A stretch of DNA of 64,000 nucleotides from an unidentified eubacterium SCB49. Its GTDB lineage: Bacteria > Bacteroidota > Bacteroidia > Flavobacteriales > Flavobacteriaceae. Under the pieces are notes generated by a model, which saw only the letters and a list, made by a program, of their open reading frames with translations, had not been told where the DNA came from and made no database searches. Where the stretch lies: contig ABCO01000006.1 in NCBI GenBank assembly GCA_000170815.1, positions 124,001 through 188,000 on the forward strand. Direction: 5' to 3'. The translations under genes were made by a program, and so were the position numbers. Positions 46,180-55,413 of the stretch are shown piece after piece; position 1 is the stretch's first letter, and each line of letters opens with the position of its first letter.

Positions 46180-46417
46180 GAAATTTTTTATAAAAATAAC
46201 GATTGTCTACTTGCTGCTGAAATTTTAAAGGAACATTATTGGAAAAGGGGCGTAAATAGTAGCATGTAGAATATGACGACTAACTAGAAAACTCTTGCTT
46301 TACAGCTCCTATTTAGATACTATAAAAGTATTAGTCAAAATGATTTATAGATTTCTCTTAAAGGAAATTCAGGTATGTGAGTGTTAACTTTAAAAAAGGC
46401 TACTATCCCATTTTTAG

Positions 46418-47116
46418 TTACCAACTGTCCCCGTTGCGTCTTACGTCTGTTTCTATGATACCATCACGTAGTCTAATAATACGGTGTGCGTGTTCTGCGA
46501 TATCTTCTTCGTGTGTTACTAAGATAACAGTATTTCCTTGAGCGTGTATCTCATCAAAAAGACTCATTATTTCTACAGAGGTTTTAGAGTCTAGATTTCC
46601 AGTAGGCTCATCTGCGAGTATTATAGAAGGTTTGTTTACTAAAGCTCTTCCTACGGCAACACGCTGGCGTTGTCCACCAGAAAGTTGGTTGGGTTTGTGA
46701 TCCATACGGTCTGCAAGCCCTACATCTGTAAGTACTTCTTCTGCCCGTTGGTTACGTACACTTTTAGAAGCACCTGCATACACCATTGGTAAAGCTACAT
46801 TGTCTAGTGCGGTAGTACGCGGTAGTAGGTTAAAGGTTTGAAAAACAAAACCAATTTCTTTATTTCTTATTTCAGCAAGATCATCATCGCTCATATTACT
46901 CACGTCTTTACCATTTAGGTCATACGAACCAGAAGTAGGTGTGTCTAGACATCCTAACAAATTCATTAACGTAGATTTACCCGAACCAGATGGTCCCATG
47001 AGTGCAACATACTCTCCTTTATTAATAGTGAGATCAATACCCTTTAGTACCTTCACAACTTCTTGCCCTAGTGGGAAATCTCTTGTGATTTGTTTGATGT
47101 CAATTAGTACACTCAT
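46418..47116 (-). CDS. ABC transporter ATP-binding protein (LolD/MacB-like)
   Basis: A 232-residue ATPase from ATG 47116 ([17 protein letters not shown]); an upstream in-frame start would add ten residues that do not fit the family. Walker A is GPSGSGKST, the signature [15 protein letters not shown], Walker [13 protein letters not shown], and the switch His in LVTHEED. It resembles MacB and LolD ATPases that work with FtsX-like permeases. No permease gene is adjacent, so its partner lies elsewhere. Confidence 0.9.
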   Translation of the reverse strand: MSVLIDIKQITRDFPLGQEVVKVLKGIDLTINKGEYVALMGPSGSGKSTLMNLLGCLDTPTSGSYDLNGKDVSNMSDDDLAEIRNKEIGFVFQTFNLLPRTTALDNVALPMVYAGASKSVRNQRAEEVLTDVGLADRMDHKPNQLSGGQRQRVAVGRALVNKPSIILADEPTGNLDSKTSVEIMSLFDEIHAQGNTVILVTHEEDIAEHAHRIIRLRDGIIETDVRRNGDSW

Positions 47117-47212
47117 AATTGCTGTAGTCTTGGTTGGTTTTATCATTGTTTACAATTGTAGTAAATAATGACGCATCATATTATAGCATAAGACGCAAAA
47201 GTGTACTCCTTG

Positions 47213-47992
47213 TTACACTCTTATGGTAAAATGTTCCTTTTGTTGTTCTTTTCTAAAAAAAACAAGCCCCCATTGGTAGGTGTCTATGCTTACGGTTACT
47301 TTTGGGTGTGCGCAAATATCTTTCCAAGCTTCTGTCATTTCTGTACTCCAGTAGATGTCGTCAAAAATAATAATCCCGTCATTAGTCATTCTTGAGAGTA
47401 GTTTTTCAAAATAATCTAGGGTCGATTTTTTACTATGATTGCCATCAATAAATGCAAAGTCAATCTTGTTTCTGAAATTTTCTGATTCAAAAAACTGATC
47501 AAATTTCATTGTTGCTTGATCAATATTGTGAATACTAAAATGCTCAAAGCCTTTTCTGGCAATACCTGAAGTGGCAGGACAGCCCTCTACCGTTGTGATT
47601 TTTGAAGAAGGGCTGCTTCCAGACCAGATTGCAGCCGTCGCTAATCCTACCGAAGTACCTATCTCTAGAATTTCATTAGGTTTTAAATAGGCTATAAGCT
47701 TACTGAGCAGCCGTTGCCTTCTTTGTGTCATACCCGCATTTTTTGCAATGGCAGAAACTTTCCGAAGATTGCTTTTAAAAACTCGTGATCCGGCCCCAAA
47801 ATCTGTGACTTCAATCTCATTATTGTTTTGAAGAAGCCATTTGCGGTGTTTTTTTACAATGCTAAACTTTTCAGGAGTTTGTTTTGTGTACAAACACTCA
47901 GTCAGTAATTGGTAGACAAAAGGCGAATGAACTCCATGTTGATTACTAGAGTTTTTTAAAAATTTTAGGTATGATAGTATGTGTTGAAGCAT
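47213..47992 (-). CDS. Class I SAM-dependent methyltransferase
   Basis: A 259-residue protein with the Rossmann methyltransferase core: ILEIGTSVGLATAAI (motif I), ITTVEGCPATSGIARKGF, the acidic DFAFIDGNHSKKSTLDYFE and GIIIFDDIYWS. It resembles O-methyltransferases of the small-molecule type. The substrate is unknown. The N-terminus includes the YLKFLKNSSNQHGVHSPFVYQ segment common in Bacteroidota homologues. Confidence 0.85.
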   Translation of the reverse strand: MLQHILSYLKFLKNSSNQHGVHSPFVYQLLTECLYTKQTPEKFSIVKKHRKWLLQNNNEIEVTDFGAGSRVFKSNLRKVSAIAKNAGMTQRRQRLLSKLIAYLKPNEILEIGTSVGLATAAIWSGSSPSSKITTVEGCPATSGIARKGFEHFSIHNIDQATMKFDQFFESENFRNKIDFAFIDGNHSKKSTLDYFEKLLSRMTNDGIIIFDDIYWSTEMTEAWKDICAHPKVTVSIDTYQWGLVFFRKEQQKEHFTIRV

Positions 47993-48116
47993 TGTTTTGA
48001 TACTGCCAAAATTACATAAAATTAACTCCTTTTAATAATGAAAATTTCAGAAGAGAAATTAGTTTTCGTTTTATGGATTACCAGCTTCTAATAGTGTGGT
48101 TTTGTTAAGATTAGTG

Positions 48117-48151
48117 TTTAAAAAAAGCTAGTAAGGTGTCTTACTAGCTTT
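48117..48151 (-). terminator. Terminator after amtB (minus strand)
   Basis: Perfect 12-bp stem AAAGCTAGTAAG/CTTACTAGCTTT with a GTGT loop. On the minus strand it is followed by a T run (48117-48123), so it ends the amtB transcript. Confidence 0.9.
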
Positions 48152-48226
48152 CTCATCTGTAAATTAATCAAAAGGTATTTTTATTTCTTTTTTTAAAAGA
48201 ATAATAAAAATAATAACGGAGTAAAA

Positions 48227-49504
48227 TTATTCAATGCTTTCACCGTGTTGACTAAGGTCTAAACCTCTTTCTTCTTGGTCTTCGCGAACTCTCATAGTTA
48301 ATAATACATCTACTATTTTGAACAGTAAGTAGCTACCTCCAAACGTGAAAATTGATGTTAGTAAAAGTGCGAGTAAGTGATATAAAAAGGTAGTTGTTTC
48401 TCCGTAAATTAATCCTACTTCGTTTGCAAATACTGCAGTTAGAATCATACCTACGATTCCTCCAACACCGTGGCTAGGGAATACATCTAAAGTGTCGTCA
48501 ATTTCAGATTTATTTTTAAGACTGATCATCCAGTTAGAAATAATAGAAGCGGCAAAACCGATAAAAACAGATTGTCCAATGTTAACAAATCCAGCTGCTG
48601 GTGTGATAGCAACGAGTCCAACTACTGCACCTATACAAGCTCCAACAGCAGACATTTTTCTGCCCAACATTCTTTCGTAAAAAATCCACGTGATCATAGC
48701 AGTTGCAGAAGCGATATTTGTGTTGGCAAATGCAATAACAGCATCGCCATTAGCACCAAGCGCAGAACCCGCATTAAAACCAAACCAACCAAACCAAAGT
48801 AAGCCTGTACCTAAAATAACAAAAGGAACATTTGCAGGGTTATCTTCTTCTTCTTTTCTTTTTCCTAAATAAATTGCTCCTGCTAATGCGGCAAAACCTG
48901 CAGACATGTGAACTACTGTACCACCAGCAAAATCAAGTACACCCCAGTTTCTAAACAAACCGTCTGGATGCCAAGTCATATGTGCAAGAGGACTATAAAT
49001 AAAAATGCTAAATAAGATCATAAATAGAATGTAACTTCTAAATCTTACACGACCAGCAAAACTACCTGTAATTAGAGCAGGAGTTATGATGGCAAACTTT
49101 AATTGAAAAAGTGCAAATAATAAAAATGGGATGGTACTAGAAAAATCTGGATTAGGTTCTATCCCTACATTATTAAAATTAAGATACGTAAATGGGTTTC
49201 CTATAATACCACCTATGCTATCTCCAAATGCTAAACTGAAACCTACTAAGACCCAAAGTACACTAATAACACCTAGGGCTACAAAACTTTGTAGCATAGT
49301 AGATATAATATTTTTTTTATTTATCATACCTCCATAAAAGAAGGAAAGTCCAGGTGTCATGAGTAACACGAAGGCACTTGCAACAAGCATCCAAGCTGTG
49401 TCTCCTTTGTCTATTTCTGATGATAATTCTTGATAACTAGAGGCTGTAAAAGCACTAAAGAGTACTAAAACAGCTAGTATTATAAAGTTTATTTTTTTGC
49501 CCAT
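48227..49504 (-). CDS. amtB: Ammonium transporter Amt
   Basis: A 425-residue polytopic inner-membrane protein of about 11-12 hydrophobic segments. Signatures are DTAWMLVASAFVLLMTPGLSFFYGG, the twin-His pore residues in GTVVHMSAGF and FPSHGVGGIVGM, and WFGFNAGSALGANG. It conducts ammonium or ammonia. An N-terminal hydrophobic segment resembles a signal peptide. The C-terminal tail (TMRVREDQEERGLDLSQHGESIE) fits PII regulation, although no glnK gene is next to it. Confidence 0.97.
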   Translation of the reverse strand: MGKKINFIILAVLVLFSAFTASSYQELSSEIDKGDTAWMLVASAFVLLMTPGLSFFYGGMINKKNIISTMLQSFVALGVISVLWVLVGFSLAFGDSIGGIIGNPFTYLNFNNVGIEPNPDFSSTIPFLLFALFQLKFAIITPALITGSFAGRVRFRSYILFMILFSIFIYSPLAHMTWHPDGLFRNWGVLDFAGGTVVHMSAGFAALAGAIYLGKRKEEEDNPANVPFVILGTGLLWFGWFGFNAGSALGANGDAVIAFANTNIASATAMITWIFYERMLGRKMSAVGACIGAVVGLVAITPAAGFVNIGQSVFIGFAASIISNWMISLKNKSEIDDTLDVFPSHGVGGIVGMILTAVFANEVGLIYGETTTFLYHLLALLLTSIFTFGGSYLLFKIVDVLLTMRVREDQEERGLDLSQHGESIE

Positions 49505-49560
49505 TTTGTTTGTTTTGATATTTAATATAATTTTTGGTTAGTGTATTTAATGATGTGTTG

Positions 49561-50382
49561 TTATCCGGTAATATTATAGCCACCATCTACATGTCTTATT
49601 TCTCCGGTGATGGATAAATTAGGTCTGAATAAATGCACTACTTCATAAGCAAGATCAGAAGGTTTTGCATTGCCTAAGGGACTTAATTTTTCTGAAGTGT
49701 TTACATCTTTTTGGTTTAAGGTAGCATTACCTGCCTTGCTGCCCATATATGGAGAAAATCGTATCGCATTAACACGAATGCCGTGTGATCTTCCAAGCTC
49801 ATCAGCTAGTTCGATGGTAATTCGTTCTAGCGCAGCTTTTGCGATGCTAATATTTCGATAAGGGTGAAATGTAACTTTTGCAGCTGCGATATAACTAAGT
49901 GAACAAATAGATGCACCTTGCTCTAATACGTCGTGTTTTAATAAATAATGTGTTAATCGTATTAATGAATAAGCAGAAACATTCATTGTGTCACAAAATT
50001 CATCTTTAGTAACATCTATCATTGGTTTAACTTCTTTATTACGTATGGTTTTATCCATAGCAATTGCATGAAGTAATCCGTTTAGTTTAATTTTTTTATT
50101 TGATAATGAGCGAGCAAAAGAAGCTATATTTTCGTCTAGTGTAACATCTAGAATCTCTACAGATGTGTCTCCTAGTTCATCATAAACAGCTTGTTTGAAA
50201 TCTTCAAAGTTTTTATTTAAAAATGCTTTTGCTTTTTCAGATAGATTTTCGTGATGTTCACTAACACCAAGCCCCGTACAAACTACTTTACCTCCTTGTT
50301 TAATAATCTCTTTGGCTACATACATAGCAAGCGAGTGTTTATCTGCGATACCCGTTATTAAAAATGTTGTATTTGAAAGCAT
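49561..50382 (-). CDS. FabI-like enoyl-ACP reductase of the SDR family
   Basis: A 273-residue protein from ATG 50382 (MLSNTTFLITGIADKHSLAMYVAKEI); an earlier in-frame start would overlap the FabH-like gene. The FabI-type NAD-binding start (LITGIADKHS), Tyr164 in SYIAAAKV, and the active-site pair Tyr175 and Lys182 (YRNISIAK, Tyr-X6-Lys) are present. It would reduce the enoyl-ACP double bond in fatty-acid elongation. It lies 28 bases after the FabH-like gene, an adjacent initiation/reduction pair. Confidence 0.8.
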   Translation of the reverse strand: MLSNTTFLITGIADKHSLAMYVAKEIIKQGGKVVCTGLGVSEHHENLSEKAKAFLNKNFEDFKQAVYDELGDTSVEILDVTLDENIASFARSLSNKKIKLNGLLHAIAMDKTIRNKEVKPMIDVTKDEFCDTMNVSAYSLIRLTHYLLKHDVLEQGASICSLSYIAAAKVTFHPYRNISIAKAALERITIELADELGRSHGIRVNAIRFSPYMGSKAGNATLNQKDVNTSEKLSPLGNAKPSDLAYEVVHLFRPNLSITGEIRHVDGGYNITG

Positions 50383-50410
50383 ACTATTGTTGTTTTTTAA
50401 AAAAATAAGA

Positions 50411-51382
50411 TTACCATTTATATAATGCTGTACCCCAAGTCCAACCGGCACCTACCGCTGCAAATAGAAGTAAATCTCCTTTTTCAAATTTGTCGTTCTT
50501 TAATGTTTCGTCTAGAATTATTGGAATAGTACCGCCAGAAGTATTTGCGTAGCGATCCATATTTGTTTTTACTTTGTCAAAAGGTAAATCCACTCTTTTA
50601 GCAACCTCTTTTAAAATTTTAATGCTTGGTTGATGTGGTAGTAGGCATTTCACTTCATCTATTGTTCTTTCATTTTTTGTCAGTATTTTATTAATGCATT
50701 TTGGAACTACATCAATAGCAGTTTGGTAAACTGCAGGTCCATTCATTTGAAAATAGTGTTCACCATTTTCTATAGTAGTATTTGTTGCGGGTTTTTCTGA
50801 TCCGCCTGCAGGAACGGTAAAGTGGTCTTTTCCACTTCCGTCTGTGTGTAAAATAAAATCAATAAAACCTTTGTCTTCTGTCGTTTCTGAAATGACAATA
50901 GCACCTGCACCATCACCAAAGAAAACTGCATCTCTTCTGGACCAGTCTGTAATGGTTGAAAAAGTGTCTGCTCCTATAACGAGTACGTTTTTATACATAC
51001 CAGATTTAATGTATTGTACTGCAGTAGAAATAGCAAATAAAGCACCCGAACATACAGCAGATATATCAAAAGCTACAGCGTTTGTTGCTTTTAGTTTTTC
51101 TTGAACAAAACACGCACACGATGGTGCAAGTCTATCTGCAGTTGCAGTTGCTAAAACAATAAGGTCTATGTCTGTTGGGGTTAAACCTGCATCTTTAATA
51201 GCGGCTTTCCCAGCTTGGTAAGCTAAGTCGCTCGTAGTTTCACCGGTAGAAATTCTACGTTCTTTTATTCCTAGGTTTTCATAAATCCATTTATCTGAAG
51301 ATCCTACTTTTTCAAAAAAGGCATTTTTTACAATGTTTTTTGGCGCATAAGAACCAGTTCCTCTTATATATGCATTTGTCAT
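50411..51382 (-). CDS. 3-oxoacyl-ACP synthase III (FabH-like)
   Basis: A 323-residue thiolase-fold enzyme. The Cys-His-Asn triad is intact: Cys111 in AVCSGALFA, His250 in LLPHQPSI, Asn280 in YANTSGG. Sequence start MTNAYIRGTGSYAPKN matches the KAS III family. It starts acyl chains by condensing acyl-CoA with malonyl-ACP. Housekeeping fabH in flavobacteria usually sits with plsX and rpmF, which are absent here, so this may be a second, specialised copy. Confidence 0.85.
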   Translation of the reverse strand: MTNAYIRGTGSYAPKNIVKNAFFEKVGSSDKWIYENLGIKERRISTGETTSDLAYQAGKAAIKDAGLTPTDIDLIVLATATADRLAPSCACFVQEKLKATNAVAFDISAVCSGALFAISTAVQYIKSGMYKNVLVIGADTFSTITDWSRRDAVFFGDGAGAIVISETTEDKGFIDFILHTDGSGKDHFTVPAGGSEKPATNTTIENGEHYFQMNGPAVYQTAIDVVPKCINKILTKNERTIDEVKCLLPHQPSIKILKEVAKRVDLPFDKVKTNMDRYANTSGGTIPIILDETLKNDKFEKGDLLLFAAVGAGWTWGTALYKW

Positions 51383-51728
51383 ACTTGCTTAATTTAAGCA
51401 GGTAAAAATCACTATTTTTTGAGAGAAAACAAATGTAAAATTCAACTAACCGCACACATTTGTGATATCATAAATTAAGCATTATCGAAAAAATGAATAT
51501 GATAATTTACAGCTTTGTTAGCTTGTTGAATTACATTATTCGTAATTAAAAATTGATGTATTTTGTGGTTTTTGGACTAAAACTAGTGTGAAGGGTCATG
51601 TTTTTTGTTAAAAAAATACGAAAAATGGAGAGTTATTGTTTTTGTAATACTTAATAAGCCTAATAAAAGATAAAAATGGATTTATTTAAATTACATAAAA
51701 ACTTTTTAATAGATGTTGCTAGTAAATT
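51383..51728. other. AT-rich gap, no gene supported
   Basis: 346 bases between the FabH-like gene and the GH3 gene, both on the minus strand. The only ATG frames are short and overlap the neighbouring gene in antisense. It probably contains the promoter of the FabH-like gene. Confidence 0.65.
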
Positions 51729-52823
51729 TTACATCAATCCAAGAAATACTTTTAATCTAATAATCTTTTTTACAGATTGATAAACCTGTTGTCTATAAAT
51801 AGAGTCTCTTGACATTTCTGTAAGAATACTATTAATAGTTTCTGTTTCGTCAATAGGCATTAGCAACATGTCATTCCCCGCTTTTGAAGCTACTAAGGGA
51901 GCATTGTCAATAATAGTAACGGCTTTCATTATATTAAGTGCATCTGTAATTACTAAGCCTTTAAAACCTAGCTCTTCTTTCAATAGCCCTGTTACTATTT
52001 TTCTAGAACAACTAGCAGGTAAACCTTCTGTATTATATTTTGGGTTGTTTTCTATAGTGATATGTGCCATCATTATTGAAATTACATCTGCATCTATTAA
52101 AGGTGGGTAAATCTCTAGCTCTTGTAAGTCGCCATCAATGTAAACAGACTTTTTATGCGTATCACCGCTTACGAGTCCATGACCCGGAAAATGCTTTGCC
52201 GTCGCAATGATCCCTTGTTCTTGTGTGGTCTTAATAAATTGTTTGCTTAAGGCTACTACTTGATTCTTGTCATTTCCGAAGCTTCTATTTTTAATCGCTT
52301 CATTATTTGGACTTACATCTACAACGGGTGCAAAATTTTGGCGAAAACCAATATCTAATAAGGTCTTGTTAATGATACGCGCTACAGAGTCTGCTTGTTT
52401 GGTGTTTTTAATATCTATGGTGTTCATCATTGGAGCACTACCATTTAACCTTCCGTTATAAAGACTAGGTTCTGCATCTATAGAGTAGAGTAGCGGCAAT
52501 TGGTTTTGGGTTGTGCTAATCGCATTAAGTTCGTTAATGAGTTTTTTATGATTCTCTTCACTCCCTTTTAGAAAAACAATGCCCCCTATTTTATTTTCTT
52601 GCGCAAGTTTTAAAACAACACTATTTGGTTTTCCTAATTCGCCAGCAGAGGTGACAATCATTTGTGCTACACGCTCATTGTCGTTTAGTGAGTTGAAAAT
52701 TTCATCTACGCGATGTTCTACAGATGGATTATAATCAAAAAATTCTGTGAGAGAGGGCGTTTGTGATGCTGCCGAAATACAAAATAAAATAGTGAATGAG
52801 AGTGTAAGTATGTTTTTAAGCAT
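51729..52823 (-). CDS. GH3-family beta-N-acetylhexosaminidase
   Basis: A 364-residue protein with a signal peptide (about 1-21). NagZ-type GH3 motifs are present: KIGGIVFLKG, KHFPGHGLVSGDTHKKS (the catalytic His/Asp region) and GLVITDALNI (nucleophile Asp). Family members remove N-acetylglucosamine from peptidoglycan fragments; export would place it outside the cytoplasm, so it may act on wall turnover products or chitin-like glycans. The single catalytic module without a second domain matches the NagZ type. Confidence 0.88.
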   Translation of the reverse strand: MLKNILTLSFTILFCISAASQTPSLTEFFDYNPSVEHRVDEIFNSLNDNERVAQMIVTSAGELGKPNSVVLKLAQENKIGGIVFLKGSEENHKKLINELNAISTTQNQLPLLYSIDAEPSLYNGRLNGSAPMMNTIDIKNTKQADSVARIINKTLLDIGFRQNFAPVVDVSPNNEAIKNRSFGNDKNQVVALSKQFIKTTQEQGIIATAKHFPGHGLVSGDTHKKSVYIDGDLQELEIYPPLIDADVISIMMAHITIENNPKYNTEGLPASCSRKIVTGLLKEELGFKGLVITDALNIMKAVTIIDNAPLVASKAGNDMLLMPIDETETINSILTEMSRDSIYRQQVYQSVKKIIRLKVFLGLM

Positions 52824-53123
52824 TGTTTTTTATTTTCTTAGTTCAAAGATACCATTAGTAAGATTAGCATCATATTTTCTTTTAAAGACACATTGTATTT
52901 AGTAAACTGACAAAATTTCCGATTGTGGATTGTTGTTGGATTATAAATTAAAAAGGATAAAAGGCAAGGTTTTAACTGTTATTAGGGCTTGGGAAGGGTT
53001 TTGTTAGTTTATGTTTTTTTTATTCAATATTATGGCGTGGTTTTAGTAGCTCTAGGAAGTATAAGTATAAAAAAAATGTTTGCTACGTAAAAATTATGGA
53101 AAGAGCATTTTTAACATTAATAA

Positions 53124-53564
53124 ATGAATATGATTCAAGTAAAAGAGAATAACACAGTTAAAGTAAATTACACAGGTAAGTTATCTGACGGACAAATTTT
53201 TGATAGTTCAGAAGTAGAAGGAAGAGAGCCAGTTGAGTTTACTTTAGGTCAAGGACAGTTAATACCAGGTTTTGAGAAAGGTTTAATTGATATGAAATTA
53301 AACGAGAAAAAGACAATTACGATTCCTAAAGCAGAAGCATATGGTGATGTAAATGAAGACTTAAAGCATGAAGTAAACAAAGCTGAGTTACCTCAAGATA
53401 TGGAGCCACAAGTAGGTATGGGACTTGTTTCTAAAACTCCTGATGGTCAAGAAATGAACTTACGCATCATCGAAGTTAAAGAAGAAACGGTTATTATTGA
53501 TGCAAATCATCCTTTAGCTGGTAAAGACTTAATTTTTGATCTTGAAGTTTTAGAGATTAAATAA
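53124..53564 (+). CDS. FKBP-type peptidyl-prolyl isomerase (SlyD-like)
   Basis: A 146-residue protein. FKBP core VKVNYTGKLSDGQIFDSSE, then GQLIPGFEKGLIDMKLNEKKTI, then the inserted flap domain, and a final HPLAGKDLIFDLEVLEI. The layout is that of SlyD, a folding helper with an IF chaperone domain, but without the His-rich metal-binding tail. A perfect terminator follows, so it is a single-gene unit. Confidence 0.93.
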   Translation: MNMIQVKENNTVKVNYTGKLSDGQIFDSSEVEGREPVEFTLGQGQLIPGFEKGLIDMKLNEKKTITIPKAEAYGDVNEDLKHEVNKAELPQDMEPQVGMGLVSKTPDGQEMNLRIIEVKEETVIIDANHPLAGKDLIFDLEVLEIK

Positions 53565-53583
53565 GATATATTTTATAATTATT

Positions 53584-53621
53584 AAAAATCCCTTGCTATT
53601 TTTTATAGTAAGGGATTTTTT
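53584..53621 (+). terminator. Terminator after the FKBP gene
   Basis: Stem AAAAATCCCTT-CTA with TAG-AAGGGATTTTT around a T-rich loop, then T residues. Confidence 0.9.
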
Positions 53622-53713
53622 GTTTCTATCATTATTCCTGGGGTGCTATACTAGACTAAAAAAGAAGTAATTTATCTAACATTTAATCTCTAGGCTCTTA
53701 TTTTGTTTTTTAA

Positions 53714-54697
53714 TTACTTCAAAACTGCATCAATCAATTCACCAAAAAATTCACCAAGATCCATACCTGCGTCTTTTACTTGTTTAGGGATAATACTTTC
53801 AGAGCTTAATCCTGGTGTGGTATTTATTTCTATAAAATAAGGAACGCCATCTTGAATGATAAACTCAGAGCGGCAAACGCCTTTCATTTTTAAAAGGTTA
53901 TAAATACGTTTTGTTTCAGCTTTAACTTTTTGAGTGTCAGATTCAGAAATACGAGCAGGAGTAATCTCTTGTGATTTTCCTTCATATTTAGCTTCATAAT
54001 CAAAGAAGTCGTTTTCGCTTACTATTTCAGTAGGGTTGAAAACTTTAATATTTCCGTAGTGAGAATAAGCGCCTACAGAAACCTCTGTACCTACAAGTGC
54101 AGTTTCGATAATGATCTCGCTATCTTCTTTGTATGCACGCTCTAGGGCAGGGACAAATGCTTCTATAGTATTCACCTTACTAATACCAAAACTACTACCT
54201 GCACGGTTGGGTTTTACAAAACAAGGTAGTCCCACTTTTGTAATTACAGCATTTACGTCTATAGGTTCGCCTTGGTTATGATAATAAGAGTTAGCGCATT
54301 TTACACCAAAGTTTTTTAAAACAGACAGACAATCTCGTTTGTTAAAACTAAGTGCGGCTTCATAAAATCCAGAGCTTGTTTGTGGGATACCTAGGAGCTC
54401 AAAATAGGCTGCTAGATAACCATCTTCGCCAGGTGTACCGTGTACGGTGTTAAAAACAGCATCAGGAATAATGGTTCCTTCAAGAGTTTCAAAACTAAAA
54501 TCACCTTTATCTATAGGAATGTTTGTAGCTGTTTTAGGAACATAAAACCAACCTTCTTTTAAAATGTGAATAGGATAAACGTTGTATTTATTTTTGTCTA
54601 AAGCTTGGCAGACTATGTGACCACTGTTAAGAGAGATGTTTACCTCGCTGGAATATCCTCCCATAAGCACGGCAATATTTTTTTTGTTATTTCGCAT
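53714..54697 (-). CDS. ddl: D-alanine--D-alanine ligase
   Basis: A 327-residue ATP-grasp enzyme. It starts IAVLMGGYSSEVNISLNSG, the N-terminal signature (here GGYSSE), followed by FNTVHGTPGEDG, LPCFVKPNRAGSSFGISKV, and the metal-binding SEFIIQDGVPYFIEINTTPGLS. It makes the D-Ala-D-Ala dipeptide for peptidoglycan. It is divergent from the PASTA gene, which begins 116 bases away. Confidence 0.96.
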   Translation of the reverse strand: MRNNKKNIAVLMGGYSSEVNISLNSGHIVCQALDKNKYNVYPIHILKEGWFYVPKTATNIPIDKGDFSFETLEGTIIPDAVFNTVHGTPGEDGYLAAYFELLGIPQTSSGFYEAALSFNKRDCLSVLKNFGVKCANSYYHNQGEPIDVNAVITKVGLPCFVKPNRAGSSFGISKVNTIEAFVPALERAYKEDSEIIIETALVGTEVSVGAYSHYGNIKVFNPTEIVSENDFFDYEAKYEGKSQEITPARISESDTQKVKAETKRIYNLLKMKGVCRSEFIIQDGVPYFIEINTTPGLSSESIIPKQVKDAGMDLGEFFGELIDAVLK

Positions 54698-54786
54698 ACT
54701 TTTAAAATTACAACGTTTAATAGTTTGTGCCTAACGCACGCTAACAAAAATAGTTGTTATCTTTAAAAAGATAGTAAATTGCCCGT

Positions 54787-54794
54787 TATATTTG
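54787..54794 (+). promoter_or_regulatory. -7 box of the PASTA-rluD operon
   Basis: TATATTTG followed by CAG, 19 bases before the ATG of the PASTA gene, fits TAnnTTTG. No -33 TTTG was found at the standard distance. Confidence 0.6.
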
Positions 54795-54813
54795 CAGATT
54801 AATACAGTAACGT

Positions 54814-55413
54814 ATGAACTTTTTTAAATTCCTTTTTTCAAAGACCTTTGTTAAGCAATTATTGTTTGCTATAGTGACTTTGGTTATTCTAGTATTTCTT
54901 TTAATGTTATGGCTAAAAAGCACTACAAATCATGGCGAGACTATAGAAGTTCCTAACCTTGCAAAGATGGAGCTTGATAAGGTAGAATCAACACTAGACG
55001 ATATAGATTTGCGTTATGAAGTGATGGATTCTGCTAATTACAACCCAGATTATCCTAGTTATTCTGTGATAGAGCAAGTGCCTAAAGCGGGTAAATTTGT
55101 AAAAGAAAATCGTAAAATCTATTTAGCACTAAATCCTTCAGGATATGCAAAAATACCTGTGCCTAATGTTGTTGGTATTACAAAACGTCAAGGAGAGCCA
55201 ACACTTTTAGCGACTGGTTTTAAAATAGGAAAGATTAGTACTCGAAAAAATATAGCTGAAGATCAAATCTTAGAGTTACGTTATAAAGGTAAGGTGTTAA
55301 AGCCAGGAACCAAACTTAGCAAGACTTCTGTGATAGATTTAGTTATAGGTGATGGTTCTGGAAGTTATCGTCCAGAAAGTAATACAACAGAAGACAAAGA
55401 AGATGAGCAATAA
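54814..55413 (+). CDS. PASTA-domain membrane protein
   Basis: A 199-residue protein with one membrane segment (about 15-33) and two PASTA domains: EVPNLAKMELDKVESTLDDIDLRYEVMD (about 43-110) and PVPNVVGITKRQGEPTLLATGFKIG (about 115-185), then an acidic tail. PASTA domains bind peptidoglycan or muropeptides. No kinase domain is present. The adjacent rluD start overlaps its end by 11 bases, so the two are translationally coupled. Confidence 0.88.
   Translation: MNFFKFLFSKTFVKQLLFAIVTLVILVFLLMLWLKSTTNHGETIEVPNLAKMELDKVESTLDDIDLRYEVMDSANYNPDYPSYSVIEQVPKAGKFVKENRKIYLALNPSGYAKIPVPNVVGITKRQGEPTLLATGFKIGKISTRKNIAEDQILELRYKGKVLKPGTKLSKTSVIDLVIGDGSGSYRPESNTTEDKEDEQ

Noticed and set aside
51676..51780. 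Short plus-strand frame starting MDLFKLHKNFLID
   Set aside because: It runs antisense into the 3' end of the GH3 gene, is only 34 codons long, and has no family features.
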